From an uncultured Oscillospiraceae bacterium (GTDB lineage Bacteria > Bacillota > Clostridia > Oscillospirales > Oscillospiraceae): DNA of 64,000 nucleotides. The notes beneath the pieces are model-generated. The model did not search any database. It was not told the DNA's origin and saw nothing but the letters and a program-made list of their open reading frames with translations. Position 1 is the first letter of the stretch. The number at the start of each line of letters is the position of its first letter. The position numbers were made by a program, and so were the translations under genes. Shown here one piece after another: positions 8,510 to 15,513 of the stretch. The DNA lies in the NCBI GenBank assembly GCA_934597585.1, contig CAKTSA010000002.1, forward strand, positions 1 to 64,000, given 5' to 3'.

Positions 8510-8782
8510 ATGGACGTTGGTGTAAGGTACTGCGGAGGGTGTAATCCCAGATATGATCGTAAGGCCGCCGTACAGGCTTTGGCTGCTGCACTGCCTGGAC
8601 TGCGACTACTTGAGGGTGATGCGGCATTGCATACTAATATTCTGTTGATAGTGTGCGGTTGTTCTACACGCTGTTTGACGGTGCCTCCCTGTTCGGCAGA
8701 AAAATCGTTACAGCTTTACCTCCTTGACCGCGCGGACTTTTTTTCTGCAGTAGATAAATTGTCTCAAATGATGACTCTTTGA
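8510..8782 (+). CDS. Small CGGC-type cysteine protein
   Basis: A 90-residue protein starting MDVGVRYCGGCNPRYDR. It has the CGGC motif near the N-terminus, a CGCSTRC cluster near residue 50 and one more cysteine shortly after (PPCSAEK). I do not recognise a named family with certainty. The pattern suggests metal binding or thiol redox. The ATG lies 6 bases after the NifU-like stop with no clear ribosome site, so translation is probably coupled. The activator gene follows 24 bases downstream. Confidence 0.6.
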   Translation: MDVGVRYCGGCNPRYDRKAAVQALAAALPGLRLLEGDAALHTNILLIVCGCSTRCLTVPPCSAEKSLQLYLLDRADFFSAVDKLSQMMTL

Positions 8783-8806
8783 CATAGAAAGAGAGGAGAA
8801 TGGCCG

Positions 8807-10318
8807 ATGCTGCTTACATCGTTAGACGTCCTATTCCAAAATGATGCACCGCCGACTTTGCAAGAATTCTCCTCGTTTTTCCAAGATCTTACTGCAGAAG
8901 AGTTGATGCGCCAGTTTTACAAAAATCTGCTTGCCTACAGTGAGTGGAAACGCATTGTTGAAGAATCTAATGACGGCTTTTATATCGCTGATGGGAACGG
9001 TGTATGCGTATATACTAACAAGGCTTACCGTGAAATGTCGGGGCTAACGCAGGAAGAAACCAAACGACTTCCTCCGGAAGATTTGGAAAAGCGACAGTAT
9101 GTTGATAAATCCTGTATTCTTCTTGTCCGAAAGAGCAAGCGTGCCACAACTATAGAGGCTTCTTTTTACCGCACAGGGAAAAAATGCTTGGTTACCTGCA
9201 AACCACTTCTGGACAAGAATGGTGAGATTGCGTTGATGATTGGCAGCATCCGAGATATGACTGAAATCAACAATCTACGTGAGGAAGGCACCAAAAACAA
9301 GACTCTTATTGCGCAGTATAAGTGTGAGATTGAAAATCTAAAAAAGCAAGTACTATCTGATGGAGAGCTCATCGCAGAGGACCCTGTTACACTGAATGTT
9401 CTTCGAGCAGCGCAAAAAATTGCCAGCGCAGATTCTTCTGTTGTGCTTACGGGTGAAACTGGTGTAGGCAAAGAGATATTTGCCAAGTATATTCATAATA
9501 ATAGTCCGCGTAATACAGGCCCATTTATCAAGATTAACTGCAGCACCATTGCAGAAAACCTGTTTGAATCTGAGCTTTTTGGCTATGAGCGGGGTGCCTT
9601 TACAGGGGCAAGGAATGAAGGAAAACGCGGCCTGTTTGAGGTGGCCAATGGCGGCACAATCTTTCTTGATGAAATTGGCGAATTGCCATTGAATATGCAG
9701 GCAAAACTCCTGCGTGTTTTGCAAGAGCGAGAGTTCACTCGAGTAGGCGGAACTCGGCCAATCAAAATTGATGTTCGGGTTATTTCTGCAACCAACCGAG
9801 ATTTGCACCAGATGATTGAAAAAAGGCTTTTTCGCACAGATCTTTACTACCGACTTAATGTCATTCCTATTTTCATTCCCCCTCTGCGACAGCGGCCAGG
9901 AGATATTCTCCCACTTGTAGAACATTTTCAAGCTGAAATGAATAAGAAATATAATTGCAAGAAGATGTTCTCTCAAGAGGCACTAATGGCTATTCAGAAC
10001 TATTCATGGCCGGGAAATATTCGTGAGCTGCGAAATGTTGTGGAACGCGTTCTCATTATTAGCGACGGTCCTATTATTGGGCTGCACGAATTTGAAGCGA
10101 TTCAATTCCAAACGGTCATAAACGAACCCTCTGTCTCCGCAATTGATTTACAGGAACGTTTGCAACGTATTGAGTACGGATATATGCAAAATGCGTATCA
10201 GAGTCACGGAAATATGAAGGATGCGGCACTGGCTGTCGGAATGAAAAGAAGTACTTTTGCAGGCAAATTCAAAATGTATCAAGAACAGTATGGCATAAAC
10301 TCACCTTTCTCAGAATGA
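8807..10318 (+). CDS. Sigma-54 enhancer-binding activator (PAS, AAA+, HTH)
   Basis: A 503-residue regulator. Residues about 45-155 form a PAS sensor domain, followed by a short coiled linker. The AAA+ domain (about 190-425) carries Walker A GETGVGKE (216-223), the sigma-54 contacting loop GAFTGA (263-268), Walker B near IFLDEIGEL and the WPGNIREL segment. The last 50 residues are a Fis-like helix-turn-helix (GNMKDAALAVGMKRSTF). GAGAGGAG lies 8 bases before the ATG at 8807. It is the obvious activator of the two identical -24/-12 promoters upstream. The PAS ligand is unknown; the pathway acid, its CoA ester or redox state are candidates. Confidence 0.93.
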   Translation: MLLTSLDVLFQNDAPPTLQEFSSFFQDLTAEELMRQFYKNLLAYSEWKRIVEESNDGFYIADGNGVCVYTNKAYREMSGLTQEETKRLPPEDLEKRQYVDKSCILLVRKSKRATTIEASFYRTGKKCLVTCKPLLDKNGEIALMIGSIRDMTEINNLREEGTKNKTLIAQYKCEIENLKKQVLSDGELIAEDPVTLNVLRAAQKIASADSSVVLTGETGVGKEIFAKYIHNNSPRNTGPFIKINCSTIAENLFESELFGYERGAFTGARNEGKRGLFEVANGGTIFLDEIGELPLNMQAKLLRVLQEREFTRVGGTRPIKIDVRVISATNRDLHQMIEKRLFRTDLYYRLNVIPIFIPPLRQRPGDILPLVEHFQAEMNKKYNCKKMFSQEALMAIQNYSWPGNIRELRNVVERVLIISDGPIIGLHEFEAIQFQTVINEPSVSAIDLQERLQRIEYGYMQNAYQSHGNMKDAALAVGMKRSTFAGKFKMYQEQYGINSPFSE

Positions 10319-10319
10319 G

Positions 10320-10369
10320 AACACGTCCGGGATCCGTTTAGATAAACGGGATCTCGGACGTGCTTTTGT
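10320..10369. terminator. Bidirectional terminator between activator and rpoN
   Basis: A long hairpin (ACACGTCCGGGATC...GATCTCGGACGTG) with T-rich flanks lies between the two convergent genes and would end both transcripts. Confidence 0.85.
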
Positions 10370-10377
10370 TGCGAAGA

Positions 10378-11724
10378 TTAGGTCAATGGCTTGGAGTTTT
10401 TCTTGCGAGTCACAACAGAGGGAATATTCATTTGCCCACGATATTTCGCGACCGTTCGACGTGAAATAGATATTCCAGAACTTGTAAGCACAGCGGCAAT
10501 AGCCTCATCTGACAGAGGAGCGGTGTGGTCTTCGTTTTTAATAGCAAGCCGAATGTACTGCTTCGCCGCATCTACTGAGACTTGGGAGCCGCCGCTGCCC
10601 TGAAGTGGCGTAACAAAGAGGTTGCGGAGTAAAATTAGTTGGTTCTCATATTGAATGTATTTGTCTTTCACTGCGCGGCTGATGGTAGATACACTGAGCG
10701 ACAGCGTTTCGGCGACCTCCTGCATTGTCATTGGCTGCAGGGCTTTTCCGTGAAGAAAATATTCTTTCTGCCGTTGTAATACTACAGATAATAAGCGGAA
10801 GAGCGTTGTCTGTCGGCTTTGTACCTGTGCGATAATATCCTTCGCTTCTGACAGGTTTTCTTTTAAATATCCGTGTATTTGACTATACGCCGGATTCTCC
10901 AGTAAAGCACGATATTCAGCTGACAGCCGGATACGTGGCAAACTATGCCGATTCATATCTATCACGAGCGAATCACCCTGACGATAAATCACTGCTTCTG
11001 GAATAACAAATTGACAGTATTCGTCTCCAGAATAAAAGCCTCGAGATGGAATCGGATTCAACTTCTTGATTATATTTTCCCTGTCATGCACTTCCTTGAT
11101 GGAAATGCCTAAAAGCCTTGCTAATTCCACATAAGCCTTCTTTGCCAAAAAAGGCAGCCCTTCACGGATTATCCGGATATTAATGGCGTTGAAATCACTG
11201 CCCTGCGCCAACTGGAGCAGTAGACATTCTGCCAAATCGCGGGCGCCTACGCCTATTGGCTCCAGCATTTGCAGTAAGTATAGTGCCTGCTCCAAATCGT
11301 ACAGTGAAACGCCAATTTCTGTTGCAAGTTCTGGCAGATCACAGCTTAGATAACCAGTAGAGTCAAGGCAACCAACCAAAAAGCGGCACAGGCTTCGTGT
11401 GTTCTCATCCACGCAAGGCATACAGTTAATTTGCTCCGTCAAATAATCCGAAAAGGATTCCGGCCTTGTCATCGTAACAGTTGTGTTTTGCTGCTCAGAC
11501 TCCCAGCCGCTCTTTGCTGCATACCCATCGGACTCTATGATGCTGATCGTTGCATCGGAAATATGTGACGGGAGCTCAACCTCTAGAAGAGGGTTTGACA
11601 GAGACTGCTCTAGCAAAAACTCAGCCAACTCAATCAGGGGCATCTGCAGACATCGCAATGATTGCTGGAGCGACAGTGATAGGGTTTGGCGCTGCTCAAT
11701 CTTGATATTTTGCTGAAGCTGCAT
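10378..11724 (-). CDS. rpoN: RNA polymerase sigma-54 factor
   Basis: A 448-residue RpoN. The N-terminal glutamine and leucine-rich region I (LSLSLQQSLRCLQMPLIELAEFL) contacts the activator. A core-binding middle follows, and the C-terminus carries the RpoN box in SRRTVAKYR that reads the -24 element. A GGAGGTG site precedes the ATG. It faces the activator gene convergently and has its own sigma-70-type promoter. Its AT-rich composition matches the sigma-54 operons, not the core genome to the right, so the island appears to carry its own sigma factor. Whether the chromosome has another rpoN cannot be seen. Confidence 0.95.
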   Translation of the reverse strand: MQLQQNIKIEQRQTLSLSLQQSLRCLQMPLIELAEFLLEQSLSNPLLEVELPSHISDATISIIESDGYAAKSGWESEQQNTTVTMTRPESFSDYLTEQINCMPCVDENTRSLCRFLVGCLDSTGYLSCDLPELATEIGVSLYDLEQALYLLQMLEPIGVGARDLAECLLLQLAQGSDFNAINIRIIREGLPFLAKKAYVELARLLGISIKEVHDRENIIKKLNPIPSRGFYSGDEYCQFVIPEAVIYRQGDSLVIDMNRHSLPRIRLSAEYRALLENPAYSQIHGYLKENLSEAKDIIAQVQSRQTTLFRLLSVVLQRQKEYFLHGKALQPMTMQEVAETLSLSVSTISRAVKDKYIQYENQLILLRNLFVTPLQGSGGSQVSVDAAKQYIRLAIKNEDHTAPLSDEAIAAVLTSSGISISRRTVAKYRGQMNIPSVVTRKKNSKPLT

Positions 11725-11780
11725 ACGTACACCTCCGTAAAGTAAAATATACGCTCACACTTCTATTCCGCATGAGATAA

Positions 11781-11809
11781 ATTATACAAAACAATTCAAA
11801 GGAATGCAA
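11781..11809 (-). promoter_or_regulatory. Sigma-70-type promoter for rpoN
   Basis: On the minus strand TTGCAT (complement of 11804-11809) and a perfect TATAAT (complement of 11781-11786) are 17 bases apart, about 50 bases upstream of the rpoN ATG. Confidence 0.75.
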
Positions 11810-11975
11810 TTGGTACATTCCGCGCGGCCATAAAATTTAGCCTTATTTTTAGCCTTATGGCGATAAACTTGGGTAATTCGATCTAACGCTGCCTAACATG
11901 AACCACCTCGACCGAGGTTTTATTCGCGGTACTTCTCGATACCGGACAACACGGACTGATATGGCGTCGGGTCAA

Positions 11976-11998
11976 TTCGAGTCCTGTACCGCGCACCA
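11976..11998 (+). other. 3' tRNA remnant, probable attachment site and island right end
   Basis: TTCGAGT reads as a T loop, CCTGT as the 3' T stem, and ACCGCGC-A-CCA as acceptor strand, discriminator and encoded CCA end. The bases to the left do not supply the matching T stem, anticodon arm or D arm, so only the tRNA 3' end is present. An intrinsic terminator follows at once, as after a real tRNA gene. Base composition changes from AT-rich to GC-rich at this point. Two TTTAGCCTTAT direct repeats lie at 11836-11858. I read this as an att site; no integrase lies in the window. Confidence 0.6.
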
Positions 11999-11999
11999 G

Positions 12000-12026
12000 A
12001 ACCTCACTTCTTCGGAAGTGAGGTTT
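12000..12026 (+). terminator. Terminator behind the tRNA remnant
   Basis: AACCTCACTTC-TTCG-GAAGTGAGGTT followed by a T run is a textbook intrinsic terminator. It would have served the original tRNA gene. Confidence 0.85.
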
Positions 12027-12062
12027 TTTGTTGTGTTTCCACGGGGTCTTCTCTTTTCCCTG

Positions 12063-12091
12063 CTGACAACCGGAGAAGGATGTGGTATACT
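12063..12091 (+). promoter_or_regulatory. Sigma-70-type promoter
   Basis: CTGACA (12063-12068) and TATACT (12086-12091) are 17 bases apart, about 65 bases before the small gene at 12157. Confidence 0.6.
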
Positions 12092-12156
12092 GCTTTTCAG
12101 GAGCGCCGGCGCTCAGGCGGCGGCGCACGGACGACGCGTAAAGGAAGTGCTCAGAT

Positions 12157-12381
12157 ATGGCAGAATACGAGATCATTTTGGAGTCCATGACCCCTTGCGG
12201 CGGCAGCAAATACGCCGTCAGGACCATCATTGAGGCCGAGGCGGAAAGCCCAGAGGCCTACGTGCAGCAGCACAAGCGCTTCCCCATTCGCGACATCAGC
12301 CAGACCCCCGACGGCGGCACCGTCATCACCACCGGCAACGACAGCGGCTATGTCGACCGCTACACCTTCTCCGCCGAATAG
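12157..12381 (+). CDS. Small hypothetical protein
   Basis: A 74-residue acidic soluble protein with no membrane segment and one cysteine (TPCGGSKY). AAGGAAG lies about 11 bases upstream of the ATG and a good promoter precedes it. It is followed 34 bases later by a CoA-transferase and is probably co-transcribed with it. I do not recognise the family. Codon use is that of the GC-rich core genome. Confidence 0.6.
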   Translation: MAEYEIILESMTPCGGSKYAVRTIIEAEAESPEAYVQQHKRFPIRDISQTPDGGTVITTGNDSGYVDRYTFSAE

Positions 12382-12415
12382 ACGGCCGGAAAACCACCCT
12401 GCGGAGGACAATACC

Positions 12416-13708
12416 ATGACACTTCACCAATGCTATCAGGAAAAGCTGCGCACCGTGGAGCAGGCGCTGTCCCTCATCCACAGCGGCGATACCGTCATCG
12501 GCGCCACCTATGTCTGCGAGCCGGTGCTGCTGTACCGGGCGCTGCACACTATTGCGCCCCACGTCCGGGACGTGACGGTCTGGTGCGGCATCACCAAGGA
12601 GGTCTACCCCTTCTATTCCGATCCCGCCTATCGTGACAGCTTTTTCGTCAACAGCATCTTCTATGACCCCCAGGCACGGGCCAACCACGCCGGCGGCCAC
12701 GTCAGCTATCTGCCCTTCCACATGCACCAGATGCCGGGGCTCATGGCCGCCCAGAAGCCGGACGTGTTCATGATGGCTGTGCCGCCCATGGACGCGGAGG
12801 GCTACTTCCACCTGACCCCCATCCAGCAGTTTGAGTCGGAGGTCTTTCAGGCTGCCAAGACCCGCATTTTCGAGGTCAACCCCCATATTCCGTTCCTGCC
12901 CACCGGCAGAAAGGTGCATATCAGCGAGGTCACCTGCCTCATCGAGTCCGGCTGCGGCATCTCCTACGCCCCGGAGTTTGCGCCCTCCGCGGCGGAGCAG
13001 CAGGCGGCGGCCAACGCCGCAGCCCTGGTGCGGGACGGCGATACCATCCAGATCGGGTTGGGCAACCTGTCCAATGCCGTGGCGGACGCCCTCCACGACA
13101 AGAACGACCTGGGCATTTACACAGAAATTTTCTGCGCCTCCGCCGGCCGGCTCATGCAGCGCGGCGTGGTCACCAACCGCCGCAAGAACTTCCATCCCGG
13201 CAAGACCGTCTGCGGCTTTCTCTGGGGCGACCAGCCCTTTTACGATTTCCTCGACCACAACCCGGACATCGAGCTGCTGCCCTCGTCCTATGTCAACGAC
13301 CCCTATCACATCGCCCAGAATGACAATATGGTGTCCATCAACACCGCGCTGCAGATTGACCTGACCGGCCAGGTCTGCTCCGAGACGTTGAACGGCCGCC
13401 AGTATTCCGGCACCGGCGGCGCCACGGATTTCGCGGCGGGCGCTTACATGTCCAGGGGCGGGCGGGGCATCGTGGTCATCACCTCCACCGCCAAAAACGG
13501 CACCATCTCCAAGATACAGCCCGTGTTGTCCCTGGGCTCGGTGGTGTCCATCTCCCGCAACTGGGTGGACTGCATCGTGACGGAGTACGGTGTGGCTCAC
13601 CTGAAGGGTGCCAACATCCGCCAGCGAGTGGAGCGCCTTATCGCCATCGCCCATCCGGACTTCCGCGCAGAACTGCGGCGACAGGCGGACAAATTGATGC
13701 TGTGGTAA
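12416..13708 (+). CDS. Second acetyl-CoA hydrolase/transferase family CoA-transferase
   Basis: A 430-residue homolog of the enzyme at 2028-3323, in GC-rich core codons. Conserved blocks match: GDTIQIGLGNLSNAVADAL, the probable catalytic glutamate in GIYTEIFCAS (the usual SD after it is replaced), and the QYSGTGGATDFAAGA loop. I place the start at the ATG at 12416 because GCGGAGG precedes it; the longer frame runs through the upstream gene. The family includes 4-hydroxybutyrate, succinate and butyrate:acetate CoA-transferases, and I cannot say which this is. It lies just outside the island's proposed right end. Confidence 0.8.
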   Translation: MTLHQCYQEKLRTVEQALSLIHSGDTVIGATYVCEPVLLYRALHTIAPHVRDVTVWCGITKEVYPFYSDPAYRDSFFVNSIFYDPQARANHAGGHVSYLPFHMHQMPGLMAAQKPDVFMMAVPPMDAEGYFHLTPIQQFESEVFQAAKTRIFEVNPHIPFLPTGRKVHISEVTCLIESGCGISYAPEFAPSAAEQQAAANAAALVRDGDTIQIGLGNLSNAVADALHDKNDLGIYTEIFCASAGRLMQRGVVTNRRKNFHPGKTVCGFLWGDQPFYDFLDHNPDIELLPSSYVNDPYHIAQNDNMVSINTALQIDLTGQVCSETLNGRQYSGTGGATDFAAGAYMSRGGRGIVVITSTAKNGTISKIQPVLSLGSVVSISRNWVDCIVTEYGVAHLKGANIRQRVERLIAIAHPDFRAELRRQADKLMLW

Positions 13709-13879
13709 TATTCCGCACAAAAGAGACGGCCGCAGCGCCGTCTCTTTTGTTGGTTTTTGCTGGTAGTATTTCTGATATGTGCTATAACATTCCATAGCTT
13801 TACTTTTCTTGTTAAATATTCTACTATACAGTCACAAAGTAAAACACAACACAGAAAACGTGTTAAGGAGGAACCTACC

Positions 13880-14116
13880 ATGAAAAACATCTCTACTTAC
13901 ATCATGATCTCCATCGTCTCCCTCGTGCTGGTGGTGGCGACCGCCTTTTTGATGACCGCCGCTGACGCACCCATCCGTGCCGCCGGCGAATACCTGCCCC
14001 TGCTGTTCGGCGCCGTGTTCACCTGGAGCACTGCCAAGGCCAACCTGATGGAGCGTGAGTGCGAGGTCCGCAACAATGCCCGCACCGCCTTCACCCCCAG
14101 CCACGCCGCCGCGTAA
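13880..14116 (+). CDS. Small membrane protein
   Basis: A 78-residue protein with two hydrophobic segments (about residues 7-28 and 38-52) and a polar tail. AAGGAGG lies nine bases before the ATG at 13880. It stands alone: the CoA-transferase ends 170 bases upstream and a terminator follows. I do not recognise the family. Confidence 0.6.
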   Translation: MKNISTYIMISIVSLVLVVATAFLMTAADAPIRAAGEYLPLLFGAVFTWSTAKANLMERECEVRNNARTAFTPSHAAA

Positions 14117-14147
14117 ATCATCTGACCATCTGTTTTCTCTCTCAAAT

Positions 14148-14185
14148 AAATGGAAAAGGCACGCGAAAGCGTGTCTTTTCCATTT
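14148..14185 (+). terminator. Hairpin after the small membrane protein
   Basis: GGAAAAGGCACGC-GAAA-GCGTGTCTTTTCC forms a long stem with A- and T-rich flanks. Confidence 0.6.
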
Positions 14186-14234
14186 GCCCCACTCTCTCCT
14201 CCCCGCCGGGTATTTTTTCACCCCTGCAAAGGGC

Positions 14235-14264
14235 AAAAAAGAGAGGCTTACGCCTCTCTTTTTT
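14235..14264 (-). terminator. Terminator of the rubrerythrin gene
   Basis: AAAAAAGAGAGGC-TTAC-GCCTCTCTTTTTT, just past the rubrerythrin stop on the minus strand; probably works in both directions. Confidence 0.8.
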
Positions 14265-14277
14265 GTTAAACAGTTAT

Positions 14278-14847
14278 TTACTTACCAAAATACTGGTTCA
14301 GCAGACCCTCGAAAGCCTTTCCATGTCTCGCCTCATCGCGAGCCATTTCATGGACAGTGTCGTGGATGGCGTCCAGGTTGTACTGCTTGGCCAGCTTGGC
14401 CAGTTCGAACTTACCGGCGGTGGCGCCGTTCTCGGCGTCCACGCGCATCTGCAGGTTCTTCTTGGTGCTATCGGTGATGACCTCGCCCAGCAGCTCAGCA
14501 AACTTGGCAGCGTGCTCGGCCTCCTCCAGGCCAGCCTTCTCCCAGTACATGCCGATCTCGGGATAACCCTCGCGATGGGCCACACGGGCCATGGCCAGAT
14601 ACATACCTACCTCAGAGCACTCGCCCTCAAAGTTGGCGCGCAGACCGTCGATGATCTCCTTGCGGACCTCCTCGGGCACGTTGTCGCCAAACACCTTGCC
14701 GACGCCCACCACATGCTCAGCAGCCCAGGACTTCTCCTCAGCCTGCAGGGTGAACTTCTCGCCGGAGACATGGCACACGGGGCACTCAGCGGGGGGAACA
14801 TCGCCTTCATGAACATAACCGCAAACAGGGCAGACCCACTTCTTCAT
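14278..14847 (-). CDS. Reverse rubrerythrin (NADH peroxidase component)
   Basis: A 189-residue non-haem iron protein in the reverse order: rubredoxin domain first (Cys6, Cys9, Cys22, Cys25), then a ferritin-like di-iron four-helix domain with the expected glutamates ([22 protein letters not shown]) and histidines ([17 protein letters not shown]). This is the clostridial reverse rubrerythrin type that reduces hydrogen peroxide, and oxygen, with electrons from NADH via rubredoxin. GGAGGTAA precedes the ATG. A Fur/PerR family regulator lies immediately upstream in the same direction, so peroxide control is likely. Confidence 0.9.
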   Translation of the reverse strand: MKKWVCPVCGYVHEGDVPPAECPVCHVSGEKFTLQAEEKSWAAEHVVGVGKVFGDNVPEEVRKEIIDGLRANFEGECSEVGMYLAMARVAHREGYPEIGMYWEKAGLEEAEHAAKFAELLGEVITDSTKKNLQMRVDAENGATAGKFELAKLAKQYNLDAIHDTVHEMARDEARHGKAFEGLLNQYFGK

Positions 14848-14927
14848 AGTAATTTACCTCCATCATCTTAATTAAATATTTGTTTTGTTCTTATTTTGAC
14901 GCTGCTCTTGTCCAAAAGCAGCCATTG

Positions 14928-15317
14928 TCAACTGATTTTCTCCTTGGCCAGGCACTGGTTGCACCGGCCGTAAAAGGTAACGCTGTAGCCCTCCTCCCGG
15001 CCCACCTGAGCCAGGTCTGGGGCCTCCACCGGAATGGGCGGCAGATCGATGACCGCGCCGCAGCTGCGGCAGATGAAGTGTCCATGGGGGGCGACGTTGC
15101 CGTCGTAACGGTCCTCGCCATCCACACAGCCGATGACCTGTACCATACCCTCGCTGCGGAAGTGCGCCAGGTTCCGGTACACCGTGGCCAGCGACAGGTC
15201 GGGGATTTGGGGCTTCAGCTGGCTGTAGACCCATTCCGCCGAGGGGTGACACTTGGTGGAGCGCAGACACTGCAGGATGGCCTCTCGCTTAGGACTGTAT
15301 CGTCTCGCTGTCTCCAT
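14928..15317 (-). CDS. Fur family peroxide/iron regulator (PerR-like)
   Basis: A 129-residue Fur-family repressor with N-terminal winged helix and C-terminal metal domain. Structural zinc cysteines appear in CRSCG and CNQCL, and the regulatory site histidines in GHFICR and HFRSEG. I use the ATG at 15317 because AAAGGGGG is too close to the ATG at 15323; a TTG further upstream is unlikely. Its position before reverse rubrerythrin favours PerR over Fur. A palindrome lies just upstream, consistent with autoregulation. Confidence 0.8.
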   Translation of the reverse strand: METARRYSPKREAILQCLRSTKCHPSAEWVYSQLKPQIPDLSLATVYRNLAHFRSEGMVQVIGCVDGEDRYDGNVAPHGHFICRSCGAVIDLPPIPVEAPDLAQVGREEGYSVTFYGRCNQCLAKEKIS

Positions 15318-15342
15318 CGACATTCCCCCTTTCTTTATCGCT

Positions 15343-15355
15343 AACAATTATTGTT
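15343..15355. promoter_or_regulatory. Possible Fur/PerR operator
   Basis: AACAATTATTGTT is a perfect 13-base palindrome about 26 bases upstream of the regulator's ATG. It resembles the AT-rich inverted repeats bound by Fur-family proteins. Function is inferred from position. Confidence 0.45.
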
Positions 15356-15465
15356 TGCATTAGTATAGTACCACACCGTTTCGGATTTGTAAAGAGGTTT
15401 TTTGAAATTTTTCAAAAAATTTTTCCAGCGCCTTTTATCCTCCCCTTCCGGAGCCGTAAATATGT

Positions 15466-15502
15466 AAAAAAAGACCGGTACGATACCGTACCGGTCTTTT
15501 TC
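15466..15502 (-). terminator. Terminator of the EF-G-like gene
   Basis: AAAGACCGGTACG...CGTACCGGTCTTT with A- and T-runs on both sides, just past the stop of the minus-strand gene. Confidence 0.85.
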
Positions 15503-15513
15503 ATTGTGTAAGC

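Noticed and set aside
11924..11998. A complete 75-nt tRNA gene
   Set aside because: Acceptor-like pairing exists (TCGCGGT with ACCGCGC, one mismatch), but no D arm, anticodon stem or 5' T stem can be formed. Only the 3' third looks like tRNA, so I call a remnant.
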